DNA from: Ustulina deusta
Taxonomy: Eukaryota > Ascomycota > Sordariomycetes > Xylariales > Xylariaceae
DNA length: 64,000 nucleotides
NCBI GenBank assembly: GCA_023159155.1
Contig: JAJNNX010000025.1
Span: 558,001-622,000 of the forward strand
Direction of reading: 5' to 3'
This document shows positions 23,033 to 35,119 of the stretch, piece by piece. Each line of letters starts with the position of its first letter. Position 1 is the first letter of the stretch. Made by a program: the position numbers and the translations under genes. The notes under the pieces were generated by a model. The model worked only from the letters and a program-made list of their open reading frames with translations, was not told where the DNA came from and did not search any database.

Positions 23033-23647
23033 ATGCAACTCCATCGCTATCTCCATGCGCTGGGAACAGCCCTCCCACTCTTCGCGCCGACTGCGCTTGG
23101 GCAGCTTTCTCCCTGGCAAGTGACCGGCCTCCAGACGTGGCAGCCATCAGGACGGCCAGGTAGCAGCCCCGACTGGTACGTGCACGTGAACATCACGAAC
23201 CCAGATCCGACCCAGAGTGTCGCGGACCCCGACGTCGCACAGGGCAAGGTGTACTGCCAGGTAGTGTGGCGCTATCCCGATGTCCCTTACAATCAGATCT
23301 CGGAGTGCGACATCGTGGACACCACCGGCTCGACTACCTGGGCCTGGACGGTCGAGCTGCTCGAAGCAGATGACGCCGACCCATCTCCCACGACGAACTT
23401 CGGCTTGCGCTGGAGAGCGGCATCCACACTATCAGCTTCCGCCGATGAAGACGTGCAGATCTGGACCGGCGTCGGCCAGTTCGAGGTTGCCATGAATATG
23501 CAGGGCACGTGTGCTGCTAGTGGTTTCTGCTCGTGGGCGTTGAAACCGGAAAGCACTCCAGTTCCGGTCGAAGTCACCTCTGTATCATGCTCGGGGACAG
23601 TTGATGAGGCTTTGTACGGTATTGATTGTGATCAAGAGGCAGAGTGA
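23033..23647 (+). CDS. Small secreted protein (effector-like), unknown function
   Basis: A single exon of 204 aa. A hydrophobic N-terminus ending around LFAPTALGQ looks like a signal peptide. The mature part is acidic, rich in Trp, and contains about seven cysteines: VYCQVVW, SECDIVD, GTCAASGFCSWAL, SVSCSG and GIDCDQ. Alternating hydrophobic patterns such as WYVHVNITNP and VYCQVVWRY suggest a beta-sandwich. This resembles the general build of fungal small secreted proteins, but I recognise no named family. A strong TATA-like box lies 125 bp upstream, and there is no close neighbour within 1.8 kb on either side. Codon use is GC-ending, so the frame is likely genuine. Confidence 0.75.
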   Translation: MQLHRYLHALGTALPLFAPTALGQLSPWQVTGLQTWQPSGRPGSSPDWYVHVNITNPDPTQSVADPDVAQGKVYCQVVWRYPDVPYNQISECDIVDTTGSTTWAWTVELLEADDADPSPTTNFGLRWRAASTLSASADEDVQIWTGVGQFEVAMNMQGTCAASGFCSWALKPESTPVPVEVTSVSCSGTVDEALYGIDCDQEAE

Positions 23648-25453
23648 AATGTTCATCCTCGGGGTTGAGCCCCTTCTCGCAGTCTACGCGTGTCGGCTTG
23701 GCATATCTGACCCAACAACTCTCATGTCTTGATGGAGCAAGAAGAAGCGGCAAGCAGGGGGGGAAATTGGTTAAATGGCATGTTATTCATCTAGCTTGCT
23801 TGTCGCAAGCGCTTGGGAGGCCTGGCAGTTGTTACTACTTTGCCCCTAGCTACTTGGCCTCCGCCCAGACATCATCCGCGATGAGCTGGAACTATTTTGG
23901 TAAGTTACCTGCAGCTTAAAAACTTCGTTAAATTTATCATAAGAAGCATTTGGATTTGGACTCCGGGCGCTTGTATGAGGTACGCACCGGCTGTATGTGC
24001 TAGTCCTCATGAGAGTCGTTGCTGGGTCCCCTCCACAATCTATGCTACACCGAATACATTCGCCTATCCGTTTACGCTACGGGCTAGAAACCAAACATCA
24101 TAGGTTACTCAACAATTCCACAAGTGATAGCTCATTCATGTAAGACGGGCGCTAGCATGTTGGTCGCAATTTTTACAAAGCTGATCCCGAAAAGTGTTAC
24201 ACTTATACGGATGTCCTTTTTCAACAACGGGGAAGGTGTGATTGATCCCAGCAGCAGAGAGCACAGTACACATCACCGACAGATCGGCATGCCAAAGTCA
24301 GGGTCCAGTCCCGGAAACATATCGTTCATCTGTGAGGCGAAGATATTGGGTAAGGGTCGGGGCTTAGTGGCCACGAAAGCTCGTCGAGCAGGTTAAAATC
24401 ACAAGCTGTCGAAAAAAAAGAATGAAAGGCGAGTTGGATGACCTCCTTGCTCGCGCGGTCGATAACTTGCCGTTGGTGCACCGAGATGAAGTTCTCGGGT
24501 TGCCCACGCACATCGGGGCAAGAACCCATAGAGAAAAGGTCGGCAAAGATATCCAGAACTGGTCGAGCTTCCAGTGCCTATTTACTACTATCTATAATAG
24601 TACGTACTTTCACCTGGTCCGAGTTTCTTGTAACCAATATATTGCGACATCTAGGTATCACGAATCAATCGTAGCTGCTGACTAAATTGCGTGCATTTCC
24701 TGGACAGCAATACGTTTCTTAAAATGTCGTTGCCGTTCGCGACATACAACTAGAAGACCTATTAGTCGCATGAATTGAGTGAGTCCATGCGAGGACATTC
24801 CCAGGGCTCATTGTATTGTACGAGCGCGCGAAGAATGACGCGACAGTCCTCGTCTGCCGTAGTCGGAAAGACTAGGGGGGTTAACAGGTTGGGGATTTGC
24901 ATGCTCGTGTGAGCACTGCAGCGCCAACGCTATCCAAGTAGCGGAGTCGGGCGAGAACATCATGGGAGATCAGCGCCTGTTGAAAGAGCTTGACAATTAT
25001 TCCGCGTCGCGGTGTCCAACTCGTCGTTCATTTATTGAGGAGAAGAAGAAAGCCGCCGTATAGCCCGACAAGTCTTATCCATTGGATGTTCCGATTGAAG
25101 CACATCAGTCGATGTGTAGGCCCATCACCCTACATTTGCGAACTATGTGGATATGTCTAAATTCCCGTGTTTGAATTCCGAACATGTTCACGGCAGGAAT
25201 GTAACCTACTTAAGGTAGATAGGCCCTTTGTTCGGAAAGGTTCGGCAATTTCCGACTCCGTTTCTGCAGTATCCCCGTGGCGATACGCTGGCAGTGCGGG
25301 GGTAGATCGCGATGATGACCTCAGAGCTAATCCCGCGCAACCGTATTACAACCATGTGATCATTTCTGTTGAATAGGGCGGCAAATATAAGCACCGTGCT
25401 TCAGACATGTATCCTACGAGAATACCAGCCACTGTCTAGACAGAGCACGCAAG
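23648..25453. other. Intergenic, no gene seen
   Basis: Frames at 23644-23919, 24124-24396 and 24422-24685 have neither motifs nor coding-like composition. The right end is the promoter of the P450 gene, with a weak TATAAG near 25385. Confidence 0.5.
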
Positions 25454-27128
25454 ATGGAGTCCATTGTTCATCTCATTCGCCAAAAACTCACGGCACATCT
25501 TGTCGGGCTGCTCATACTCGGTAGCTTAGTAAGTCTCGTTCTTTGGCTCGTGGGGAATGAGGTTGCTCGGCTGGGCGCGAGAATACCAGGGTTGAAGGGA
25601 CCCAGAGGATGGCCGATTATAGGGAGTTATCTCGACATCACGAGCAATGCGGCAATTCAGTACGATAAATGGGGGAAGCAGTACGGAGATGTCTATCAGG
25701 TGCAGCTGGGAAATACCACCGTAGTCATCGTGAACAGCCCAACAGCAGCGAAAACCGTCTTCTTATCGAACTCTCATGCTGTGAGTTCGCGACCGGTAAC
25801 ATACACGTTCCATAAGGTATGTAATCCTCAGGCGTACCTATACTGAATCATATCTTAATGCCGCTTATAGGTGGCCTCGACTACCGCAGGGCTAACGATT
25901 GGGACATCGCCTTATGACGACAGTCTTAAGCGGAAAAAAAAAGGAATCGCGGTCGCTCTGAACCGCCCAGCAATCCAAACCTACATACCATATTTCGACC
26001 GGGAGACGAGGGCATTCATTGAGGATTTGATGACGTATGGGAAGGCAGGGGCCGTTACTATTGATCCGTTGCCTATGATCCAGCGACTCAGCCTATCGCT
26101 AGTGATGACCATCAACTGGGGTGTTCGCATCCCGTCTATCAACGACGGCCTTTTCAGGGAGATCGTTGCGGTTGAAGAAGAGCTCAACAAAACCAGATCA
26201 ACGGTGGGCAATGCTCAAGACCACATCCCCCTTCTCCGGCTGAACCCGTTGAACCCTACGTCGGTCAAAGCGAGGGCTATGAGACAGCGCCGTGACGCAT
26301 ACCTGGCCCAGCTCAACAGCGACCTCGCCAAGAAGATGCAGGAAGGCACCAACGATCCGTGCATCCAGGCGAGCGTCATAAGATTCAAGGAAGTGGAACT
26401 TAACGAGACAGAGTTGGCCGCCATCAGCCTATCTGTCACGTCAGGCGGGTTCGAGACAGTATCGAACACGGTGCAATGGTCTATTGCTTTCTTGGCTCAG
26501 CACCGTGACATCCAGGACAAGGCCTACGAGGAGATATGCAAGTTCCAGGGCTCGGACGAGCCGTTATGCGACGCGTCAGACGACCAGAAGTGTGGATACA
26601 TAGTAGGTCTCGCGAAGGAGTCTCTGCGATACTTCAGTGTGATCCCGCTCGGCCTACCGAGAGAAACAATCAAGGACATCGATTACGAAGGCGTGCGGAT
26701 TCCTTCCGGAAGCACTATTTACATGAACGCCTGGGCCTGTAACCGCGGTAAGTCTATCACGTCTCTCTCGTCTTGCCAAACGGGCGCCGCACGGAATCCT
26801 AACGCCCATCTCAGACCCCGAGCTTTTCCCCGACCCAGATCGGTTCGAGCCGGAGAGGTGGTCCGCGCGGCCCGATGCACCTGTCTTCGCATTTGGCCTC
26901 GGCTATCGAATGTGTGCCGGACATCTCCTGGCTATGCGAGAGCTGTACCTCATCTTCATGCGTTTATTGGGTAGTTTCCGCATCGAAACCTCCGAGAAGA
27001 TAGATTGTGACCCTAGCAAGGACATGAAGATCGCGACGGATTTGATCATGGCGCCACGTGCATATCGAGTTTCATTCAAACCACGCAATGAGCGGAGGCT
27101 GCTTGAGTCTCTTGCCAGCGCAGCCTAA
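25454..27128 (+). CDS. Cytochrome P450, CYP504 type (phenylacetate / hydroxyphenylacetate hydroxylase family)
   Basis: Exons 25454-25816, 25871-26747 and 26815-27128 give 517 aa. Residues about 14-34 form an N-terminal membrane anchor, followed by the proline-rich hinge GLKGPRGWPIIG. The I-helix signature is SGGFETVSNTVQW, the ExxR is KESLR, the PERF region is FEPERW, and the heme loop is FGLGYRMCAG with ligand Cys447. The SRP(V)TYTFHK and PLPMIQRLSLSL blocks and the YRMCAG loop match what I know of CYP504 enzymes (Aspergillus phacA/phacB), which hydroxylate phenylacetate or 3-hydroxyphenylacetate toward homogentisate. Assignment to this family is good; the exact substrate is inferred. Homogentisate pathway genes are not next to it. 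It needs a P450 reductase partner in the endoplasmic reticulum. Confidence 0.88.
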
Positions 27129-27831
27129 AGAGTAGTCTCGGGACCTAGATGGGGAGAAGGAATTGGATAGCCAACAGCCGTGGCCATATTGTAATCTCGG
27201 GGCCATGACGTGTAGAAAATAAGAGACATGTTGTAGAAGCCCGGCACTCACCATCGGCGCAGAAAGCATTGGGCCGTATGGGATTTTCATGTATGCCTAA
27301 TGTCCAAATGCAGTTTTGCATTTGTAGCTTTAGATGTCAGAACACCATTAAACCTCGTCTGAATCGATAGTCCTCCCTCTCTAACTAGTGGCATATCCTA
27401 ATCCTCACTTAGCAGTCTTGCCCATTCTTTTTCTATTATTCCTAGAGATAATCTAAGTCTTGGGTGTCTTGCAGCGGCTCCTAGGCTTGAATGCGTAGTT
27501 TGCAAAGGAACATTGATAGCTGATCGTGAATATGCCTCAAGTCAAGTTTGAGAATTTAATTCGGCAGGATTGGGCCGCGTATTTATTTTCTCTGTGGGTA
27601 TCAGTGCAGTTGATGGTATGACACTGCTGTTGAAAGACGAAATTTCCACCCCATAATCCTACATGTGGTACCGAGATGTTAACAATTCTCTGGTTCTCAT
27701 GCTGATGTACATGACAACATAGCCCCCCTTCTCTAGATGAGCCGATGTTGAGATCCCAGTGCTCTATGTCCCCGTGAACGCCGTTGAGAAATTAACCGAT
27801 ATTACACATTGCTGTAATCTATTTTCTCCAT
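27129..27831. other. Intergenic between convergent genes
   Basis: This is the space between the 3' ends of the P450 and GTP cyclohydrolase genes. No gene is seen. Confidence 0.6.
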
Positions 27832-28926
27832 TTATGCAAAACCTCTATTCAAGCCAACAAGGCTGAGGAACTCGTTTCTTGTTTTCTCCTTGCGCTCGAA
27901 GCATCCAAGCACGCAGCTGGTGATTGTGCTTGTCGTAGTCTTTTGCACGCCACGCATCACCATGCATAGGTGACTGGACTCCATGACTACTGCCACACCC
28001 TGTGGCTTGAGGACCTCCATGATGGCATTAGCAACCTCGCGCGTCAGTCGCTCCTGTACTTGAAGTCGGCGACTGAACATTTCGGCGATACGTGGAAGCT
28101 TTGAGATACCGATGACATTATTGTGAGGTATGTATCCGATGTGCATCTAAAATGGGTTAGCATCGGACTCGGTCTGCCAGATGGCTTGGCATACCTTGCC
28201 AGTGAAGGGGACGAGATGATGTTCGCAGAGACTGAAGATTTCAATATCCTTCACAATGACCATTTCATTGTGACCCTCATGGAAGATGGCATTGTTGACA
28301 ATGTCCTTGACATTCTGCTGGTAGCCCTTGGTAAAGAACAGCATTGCTTTCGCATAGCGAGTGGGCGTATCGAGCACACCCTCCCTATCCGGGTCCTCGC
28401 CCACACATTCTAGGATGGTTCGAACGGCTCCCCGAAGTTTGTCAAGTCGTACGGCGGCTTGCTCGGTGCTTTCTTCGAGTCGCTGTCGGGTTCCGCTGCC
28501 TGTGCCGGGCTGGTTAACATATAGATCGGATAAGAAGGAAATGGGTCTGCTGCACGCACTTGGTCGACTGAGGCCATCGAAGTCGATAACAGGGCTGGGA
28601 GATCTCGTTGCGGTGCCTTCTGGCTTGGTTTTCTTCTTCCCCTTCTTCTTCGGCTCATCCCTGGGGTCGCGAGCAGCTTTGCTCAAGCTGTTGCGCCTCT
28701 TGGAGGAGCTTGATGGCGTATTCAGCTCTGAAATCCCGCCGTCCTTGGCTCGTCTCTTGTTCCGCCTCCTCTTCTTGGCGGCCGTCTTGCCGTCCCCGGC
28801 GCCGTTGGCTCGTCTCGCGCTGCTATCGACGGAGTCGTCGATGTCGGATGGTCCTGTGGTAGAGCTGCTGGGCGGTTCCGAGACGGAGGCCTGGTCTGAT
28901 GTTTTGGCTTCGGCGAACTGAACCAT
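27832..28926 (-). CDS. FOL2: GTP cyclohydrolase I
   Basis: It converts GTP to dihydroneopterin triphosphate, the first step of folate and biopterin synthesis. Minus-strand exons are 28926-28195 and 28146-27832 (48-bp intron, GTATGC donor), giving 348 aa. The intron falls exactly within [13 protein letters not shown]. The first ~130 residues are a low-complexity basic and Ser-rich extension ([20 protein letters not shown]). The catalytic domain has [20 protein letters not shown], the zinc motif [11 protein letters not shown], and [13 protein letters not shown] with the second zinc Cys, ending in [11 protein letters not shown] chose the ATG at 28926; another in-frame ATG at 29016 would add 30 residues. 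The gene is divergent from TAF11 with about 820 bp between starts. Confidence 0.93.
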
Positions 28927-29747
28927 GTTGGAAATTAGTCGGCTGTATGGCGGCACATGGGCATGCTTGACGCGGCTTCGGCTTCGGGATGACGGAAACA
29001 AACGAGGACTCTTCACCAGTCCAATTGAGCAGATGCTGTGAAAAGCGAAGAGGCCACGACGGTACGGTCTCCGAGGCGTTTGAGAGTCTACCTAGATCCC
29101 CACTGCAAGCCAGCCTGTCATTGACATCCTTACAGCTCACAGCATACTGTAGGTTACCCAGCTAAGCAGGTAAGCAGACCCTGAAATATTTTAGCCTCCG
29201 TCATCGGGAATCGATAACGGTTTTTGGCTTGACCCCGCTGCTCGCTGCAGTCATGTGGTGGAAGTGGGGTTACATGTAGGTATCACCCCACCTGTGCCGT
29301 ATTGAGCCGGTGAGCTAAACCATTTAGAGAATTAAATACATCGCGCCACATGAACTATCGATAAGGAGCATTGCGTGGCGAAGCACTCCCTGTTTACCCA
29401 AACCTCTAGACGGTAGAATTGACCGAGGGACTCGAGAGATCGGTACTAACGTAGTTCAGCTCGAGCCCTGCGCTGCGACAAGTCCCTACTAGGTATATCA
29501 CATCTCACATGCCGTTGCCGCCACCATCTCTTCTAACCATTCATTCCCACTGGAATCAGCCGATCAACCGTATCGACCGAGGACTTGATAGACGTCAAAA
29601 CCACCAACTGCCTGTGCATTCTTCGATCTCGCGTTAGGAACTCGGCACACGCGACACGCGCCGTGTCTCCCGCTGCCGGCGATTTCGGCCCAGCCAACCG
29701 ACGACGCATTCGGGTTTGTGATTCCTTGCACATCCCATATCTTCGAG
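28927..29747. promoter_or_regulatory. Shared intergenic region of FOL2 and TAF11
   Basis: About 820 bp lie between two divergent start codons. No gene is seen. The right half before TAF11 is C-rich. No clear TATA box, as expected for housekeeping genes. Confidence 0.5.
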
Positions 29748-30817
29748 ATGTCTTCGCCGCCGCACAATTACTCGCCCGCCGGCTCTCCGCCGTATCCCTC
29801 CCATTCCCAACTGCCGTCGAAAAAGCGAACCTCGATAGCCACCGAACTCTCGATTCAACCGCCCTCTCTCAAACGACGTAAGGCATCCACCATGTCCGTC
29901 GCGTCGGCTGGATCCGCTCACCCTCTGCGACAAACGTCCTTCCCGCCAGACGAGGCACTCGCCCGGGACTACTCACCCTCCTACCGGCGTTCGCCGAGTG
30001 TTGATACAATGAGTCTTGTTAGCGGAAGCCAAGTGAGCGGCGCGCCTACGAAGAAAAAGCGCGGCCGCAAGTCGAAGATAGACCTCGCCAACGAAGCCGC
30101 CGCTGCTGCGCTTCGCGATGGCACCCCAAGCCTCGTCGGCGGCCGCGCAGCCACAATCGTCAGCAATGCCAGCGGAACTATAGGCAAGGACGGCGATGGC
30201 GACGGAGGTAGAGATGGCGATAACGACGGTTCCTTCGAACTCCCAGAAAGCATGGCTAGTCGCTCTGCTGCTAGGACGAAAGAACAGATTGAGGAGGAGA
30301 AAGAACTGGTTGCCCTCCTGAAATCCCAGATGGACACGGTCCAGTTTGACCGGTACGAAGTATGGCACAGGCAGTCTATCAAACCCCAGGACGTCAAGCG
30401 GGTACGCAATCATCATTCCCAATTCCATGACGTCGTCTAACTTGTTCTATGTAGCATATCAACAGTGTCACGTCTCAATCGTGCCCCACGAATGTGCATC
30501 AAATGATGCAGGTAGTCTGCAAGATGTACCTGGGTGATATAGTGGAAGCCGCACGCGATATCCAGCAGGAATGGATTGAATCGGGAGAAAAGCAAACAGA
30601 TCTAGAGGACGACAACCTGGAACCATCAAATGAACTTTCCAAGTGCCGCCGGCAAGCTCCTCTGCGCCCAGACCATCTCCGGGAAGCGTACCGTCGACGC
30701 AAGGCAGCTGCTGAGAATGGCGGTGCATTGGGTAGCTTGATGGTATGGAATCAACAAACACAGAACGGTACCGAGAGATTTGCGGTGCGAGCCGGGGGAC
30801 GTCGCATTTTTAAATAA
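29748..30817 (+). CDS. TAF11: TFIID subunit TAF11 (TAFII28-like histone fold)
   Basis: Exons 29748-30401 and 30455-30817 join in phase (53-bp intron) to give 338 aa. The first ~180 residues are Ser/Pro-rich and basic (SKKRTS, TKKKRGRKSK), likely nuclear localisation and disorder. The conserved TAFII28 domain starts near residue 195 (MDTVQFDRYEVWHRQSIKP) and runs through the VHQMMQVVCKMYLGDIVEAA helix to RPDHLREAYRRRKAAAENGG, the standard end of the fold. TAF11 pairs with TAF13 within TFIID for RNA polymerase II promoter recognition in the nucleus. The domain is complete. The promoter region is shared with GTP cyclohydrolase I. Confidence 0.9.
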
Positions 30818-32392
30818 GCAACACTTTACGAATCACATGCATGGTCACGGCGTTCGGGTTGAAGCCAAATGGTCGCTATAAGGGGAAAGGCCTCAGGTTG
30901 GTGGTTTACAGCGCAATGGGTGCGCTCGGAGTTTATGAGTGGTTCCTTCTTCCCCCCTTGTCAGCGCTGAGATTGCTTGGGAGTAAAACCCATCATGCTT
31001 TCACAGGTCTCCAGATTACACTAACCTAGTACAGTACTGATGAAATGAAGTATCTCCTATATCATTGGTTCTGAGCTTGACCTTGGGGCGTCACAACTTC
31101 GGGAACTATTCTCGTATATAAAACCAGGTAAGGTTAAGCTATGCGTAACGACGACTTGATGGCTTCACCGACGTTGAATCCCCTGCTGTACATTAGCGTG
31201 CATGGCTTAAGTAAGAGCTAGACGTATCAATATCCCTCGAATTCAATGCCGCTTACTGAGGTGGTCCTGGAACCAGATTCCTGGATCACCCTCCGGCACC
31301 CTCCGGCACCACTTAGTATTCAGGCTAAAAGCCGCGATAAGTTTCAGTCTCCTTCTCTGGATTTGGCAAGTGGGACACCAACTTGCATAAATAGATGCCT
31401 ATCAAGATCACCTTGGCAACGCTTCCTACTTTAGTAAGCTTCCATGACTAGCTATGTACACGTGTTTAATAGATTGCCGTAATATGCTTGGTCCGCTGTA
31501 ATTTTTCGTGCGGACGGAATTATCCGAAGAACAGGGAAGATTATCGAGTTGACAAGTTTCCTAACCTCAAGGTTATTTACATATATAGATGTCAGTTCTA
31601 TTCCACGGACATAATTGAGTATTATTGATAGTCCAGGATGTCGTAGATTATGCAACTACCTAACCGAAATTCCTAGTCATCTTTAGTCTCCTCCACTCGA
31701 TATAACGAGTAGATGATGGTGGATAGGCAAGTCTCATTTAGTCCCAATCTCTTCCTTCCTCATCAGCCCTACTATACCGAAAACAGGCCAGCGTCTATAT
31801 ATACTCACTTTGCTAAAATTAGATAATCCATTCCTAGTAGACAGCCGGAGCCGTCTTCTCGTCTAATAATTAGGGGCTTTGTCCTCCAGTTGTTTGAGAC
31901 ATCTAGATCCGCCAGTCTGACCTTACGCTTGCCGCTGTAGTCAGCATAACGAGCGGCCCGGCAAGGGAATAACAAATCCCGATAACAAATCATACTTGTG
32001 AGTGTTGCTAAATGAGTTAAGTGGGTAGTTGAAGTCAGCAATACCGATGACGCGAAATGGCGAGATCACGGCGCAGATTTCACAATCCCACTATCTCCAA
32101 GGTACCATCCAGGGACCCTGAACACTGTCCCGCAATGGAACCGTCGCGATGTGGAGAGTGTAGTGTAGGTATATAATATGTCTAGATGCCGTAGCGGGTT
32201 CAGCATGGCGTGCTCGTTCGACATTATCAATGGCCAGAGCCCGACTTGCAGTGCGCTGAAAGAACCCTGAAAGAACCCTGAAAGAACCCTGACGAGAATA
32301 CACAGTGACGGCTGAATTGTCCGAGATAATTGCGGCCAGACTATACCACTTGCATCGAGCTGCCTGTGCCAATCCTTTCTCGTCTAGTCAAC
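30818..32392. other. Intergenic, no gene seen
   Basis: It contains a ten-base direct repeat (CCCTCCGGCA twice, 31288-31310) and three tandem 11-base units at 32256-32292. The rest is AT-rich and without coding signals. Confidence 0.55.
32256..32292 (+). repeat. 11-bp tandem repeat, three copies
   Basis: The unit CTGAAAGAACC repeats three times exactly plus CTGA, about 100 bp before the glycosyltransferase start. Confidence 0.9.
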
Positions 32393-33828
32393 ATGAGCAC
32401 CGTCAGCGACCCGGTGCGCATTAGCGAGAATGCCATCCCGGCGTCCAGTAAGGAAGCTCAAGTGCCGGCCTCATTGGACTACCCGATCCCGGCCGGATGC
32501 CATGCCATCCCAGCAGACCAACTAGACCTCCGGTCGGACGCCGAGATTGACCAGGACTTGGTGAACCCAAAGCCGATTTCAACAGACACCCTAAAGAATA
32601 TATTCTTCTTCTGGCACAGCGGCTATGAGTCCAGTGAGTACCACCCGCAGCTACTCCCCCCCCCCTTTCCCGTCTTTGAAAGGAGCGGGATTTCCTCCCG
32701 AGGCTCGACTCTGTTCCAAATACTCGCCATGCCTTTCTCCGTCCCGCTGGTTCTGAGCATGGGAGCGGATTTCTAACTGAATGTGCCCCAGTGCACCCGT
32801 ACACAAAGCGTAATGTGCGCGCACACCACCGCCGGCTGGCGAAATACGGCTGGACCATCTACGTGATAAACCGAGTCGAGGGCTCGCCGCTCAACATCGC
32901 CAACTTCGTCGACGTCACCGACCCGACGCTGTTCCCGAAGGCGTTCCTGGACGGCAGGGTGGGCGGCGAGTTCGCGCCGCAGCACACGTCGGACCTGGTG
33001 CGCTGGCCGCTCCTGATGAAGTACGGCGGCATCTACACGGACGTGGGCCAGCTCCAGATCGGCGACCTCAACCGCCTGTGGGACGAGACGCTCGGCAACC
33101 CCGACTCGCCGTACGACATCATCTCGTACAACCTGGGCCCCGTCGACCACCGCGACCTCGCCAACTACTTCTACGCCTCGCGGCCGAACAACCCCCTCTT
33201 CGAGCGCGGACACAGGCTGTTGCTGGCGCTGTGGAACGCCGACGGCGGCAAGCTGAGCACCGAGGGCATGCACGCGAGCCCGCTGCTCAAGGGGCCCAAG
33301 CTCATCGGCCAGCGGTTCCCCGAGGCGATCCGCAAGAAGCTCACCGACTACATCATCCAGGGCTACTGCCTGACCCTGGCCATGGGCCTGGTGGACGACG
33401 AGGACGGCTGGGACGGGCCGGCGTACTGCGCCGAGCACATCTACGCCATCGACTACATGGTCGGCTCGCAGCTGATCCAGCAGTACACGAACTGGAGCGG
33501 CACCGAGGCGTTCCGGCTGATGTCGCTGGCGCTGCCCGCGGCCGGCGAGGAGGAGAGCGCGGACCAGAAGAAGGCGCGCGAGATCGTGGAGGCGTGTCTG
33601 AGCAGGAGTTTCAGCTTCAAGCTGGCCCACGGCTACATCGTGCAGGTCGTGGGCGACACGCTCGGGTCTCTGTGGAGGAAGCACGACGGGTCCGACAACG
33701 TCCCCGGCACGTACGCGCACTGGCTGAGGGAGGCCATGATCTACTGGACCCAGGACGAGCTGCCGGATAGGCTGGACTTCCAGGTCATAGAACCGTATAA
33801 GCGGGGTCCGTTACTGCGAGAGGAGTGA
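32393..33828 (+). CDS. Capsule-synthesis-like / GT32-type glycosyltransferase
   Basis: Exons 32393-32633 and 32792-33828 (GTGAGT donor, CCCAG acceptor) give 425 aa. An initial ~70-residue tail leads to NIFFFWHSGYES, the typical first strand of sugar transferases related to capsular polysaccharide synthesis proteins and OCH1/GT32. The second exon has RRLAKYGWTIYVINRV, then SDLVRWPLLMKYGGIYTDVG, the position where DxD metal-binding transferases read (L/A)RxxxLxxxGGxYxDxD. Here the second Asp is Gly (TDVG). No signal peptide or membrane segment is evident. Exon 2 is extremely GC-rich with GC-ending codons, unlike the flanking DNA. The fold assignment is moderately secure; donor and acceptor sugars are unknown. 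A short GAA repeat directly follows the stop codon. Confidence 0.78.
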
Positions 33829-35119
33829 GTAGAAGAAGAAGAAGAAGAAGACGTCAAACAGGTTAGACATAGAAATTAGACCACGGCATTTCACGATACA
33901 ATTTCGTGACCCTTAGTCCGAGAGTGTGTACTATGGATAATAGAGATTCCGCAGCAATGTGGCACGCTTTTTGGAATTCACTCCCTCGCTCGCTCTATAT
34001 AAACCAAGGCCTGGTCGAGGGGGGAACAGCGATGGGTTACCGACTAAACGTCCCTTGTTTCGATGTAGTAGTTGCTGAGTCCAATATTATCCGACGCGCA
34101 AATTGACATCTTGTCACGGAACAGACCCGAAGTGCTGTGCCGTAACACTACCAAGAGTAGAATGTCGTCAAGTCAGGCACCTGACCATTTACGACACGCG
34201 TCTAGCTCATATGTCCCAGCCCTCACGCCCGTGACCTAGTTGGTGGGATGCTGAGTACCTCGATAAATATCGTGCCAAGATGTTTAGTGTTAACTGAATT
34301 CCTGCCTAGATAGTCCACTCCCCCGCATCGTCTACTTATGTATATATATATATATATATATAGCATTCATTAATTTCTACCTGGTTACTACTACGAAGAA
34401 ATTCCGGCTGCATGTACTAAGGGCAATAGCCGTGTTTTGAATAGAGAGTCTTAGGCGGAATCCCCCCCAGTGCCGTATTATCAAAGTAATAGGTAACATG
34501 GAAAAATTCAAGGCTACACAATCTTAAGTCTCGGCGTCTAGCATATGCTTCACGAGTCATAATATGTCATCAAGGGGAATGACGTTGGTAAGCTGTTCCA
34601 AAATCTTGCACTGTTCGTAAGCTCGGATTCGCAGAAATTGTCTTACGCTGTGTGGCAAGATACTCTCAGGTTCGTTGCGCAGGTCGACGGTCAACAAATG
34701 GTGTCTCGTAGAAATGAAGTGTGAAATAATTGAGCTACAGTGTTAATAAAGATATGTAAGGAGCCCCTTGAATCGCTGAGCCTATTTGATCATGGGGAAT
34801 CTACCTACCTACCTAGGTACTCGCGGTTATACCACGCGACATCATCCCTCTAGACTACAGTTATTTTTAAAGGCACTATGACGCGAGAGCTGGTCGGGTC
34901 ACTTCTAATTTTTCATTGAATTGATGACTTCTCTTAACACTATTCCTTCTCAATAGTGGGCGTGGAGGAATGAGAAGTTAGTGTCTACACATGCTCGAGA
35001 CTTGACATAACATGCAAGCGTGGGTTCTGTAGTGCTGATCTAAAAAAAGGAGTTGGCTGAGTGAAATTACGCTTCATACAATCTACCATTGGGGTTGGAT
35101 ACCAGGTGCTGCGCGAAGT
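33829..35119. other. Intergenic with microsatellites
   Basis: A (GAA)n run starts just after the stop codon at 33828, and (TA)11 sits at 34341-34362. No gene is seen. Confidence 0.6.
34341..34362. repeat. (TA)11 microsatellite
   Basis: Uninterrupted TA dinucleotide run in intergenic DNA. Confidence 0.9.

Noticed and set aside
32773..33770. A 315-codon antisense frame and a 230-codon frame within the glycosyltransferase
   Set aside because: Extreme GC at third positions creates open frames in other phases. Composition (Arg/Ala/Leu/Val-rich) is that of a shadow frame.
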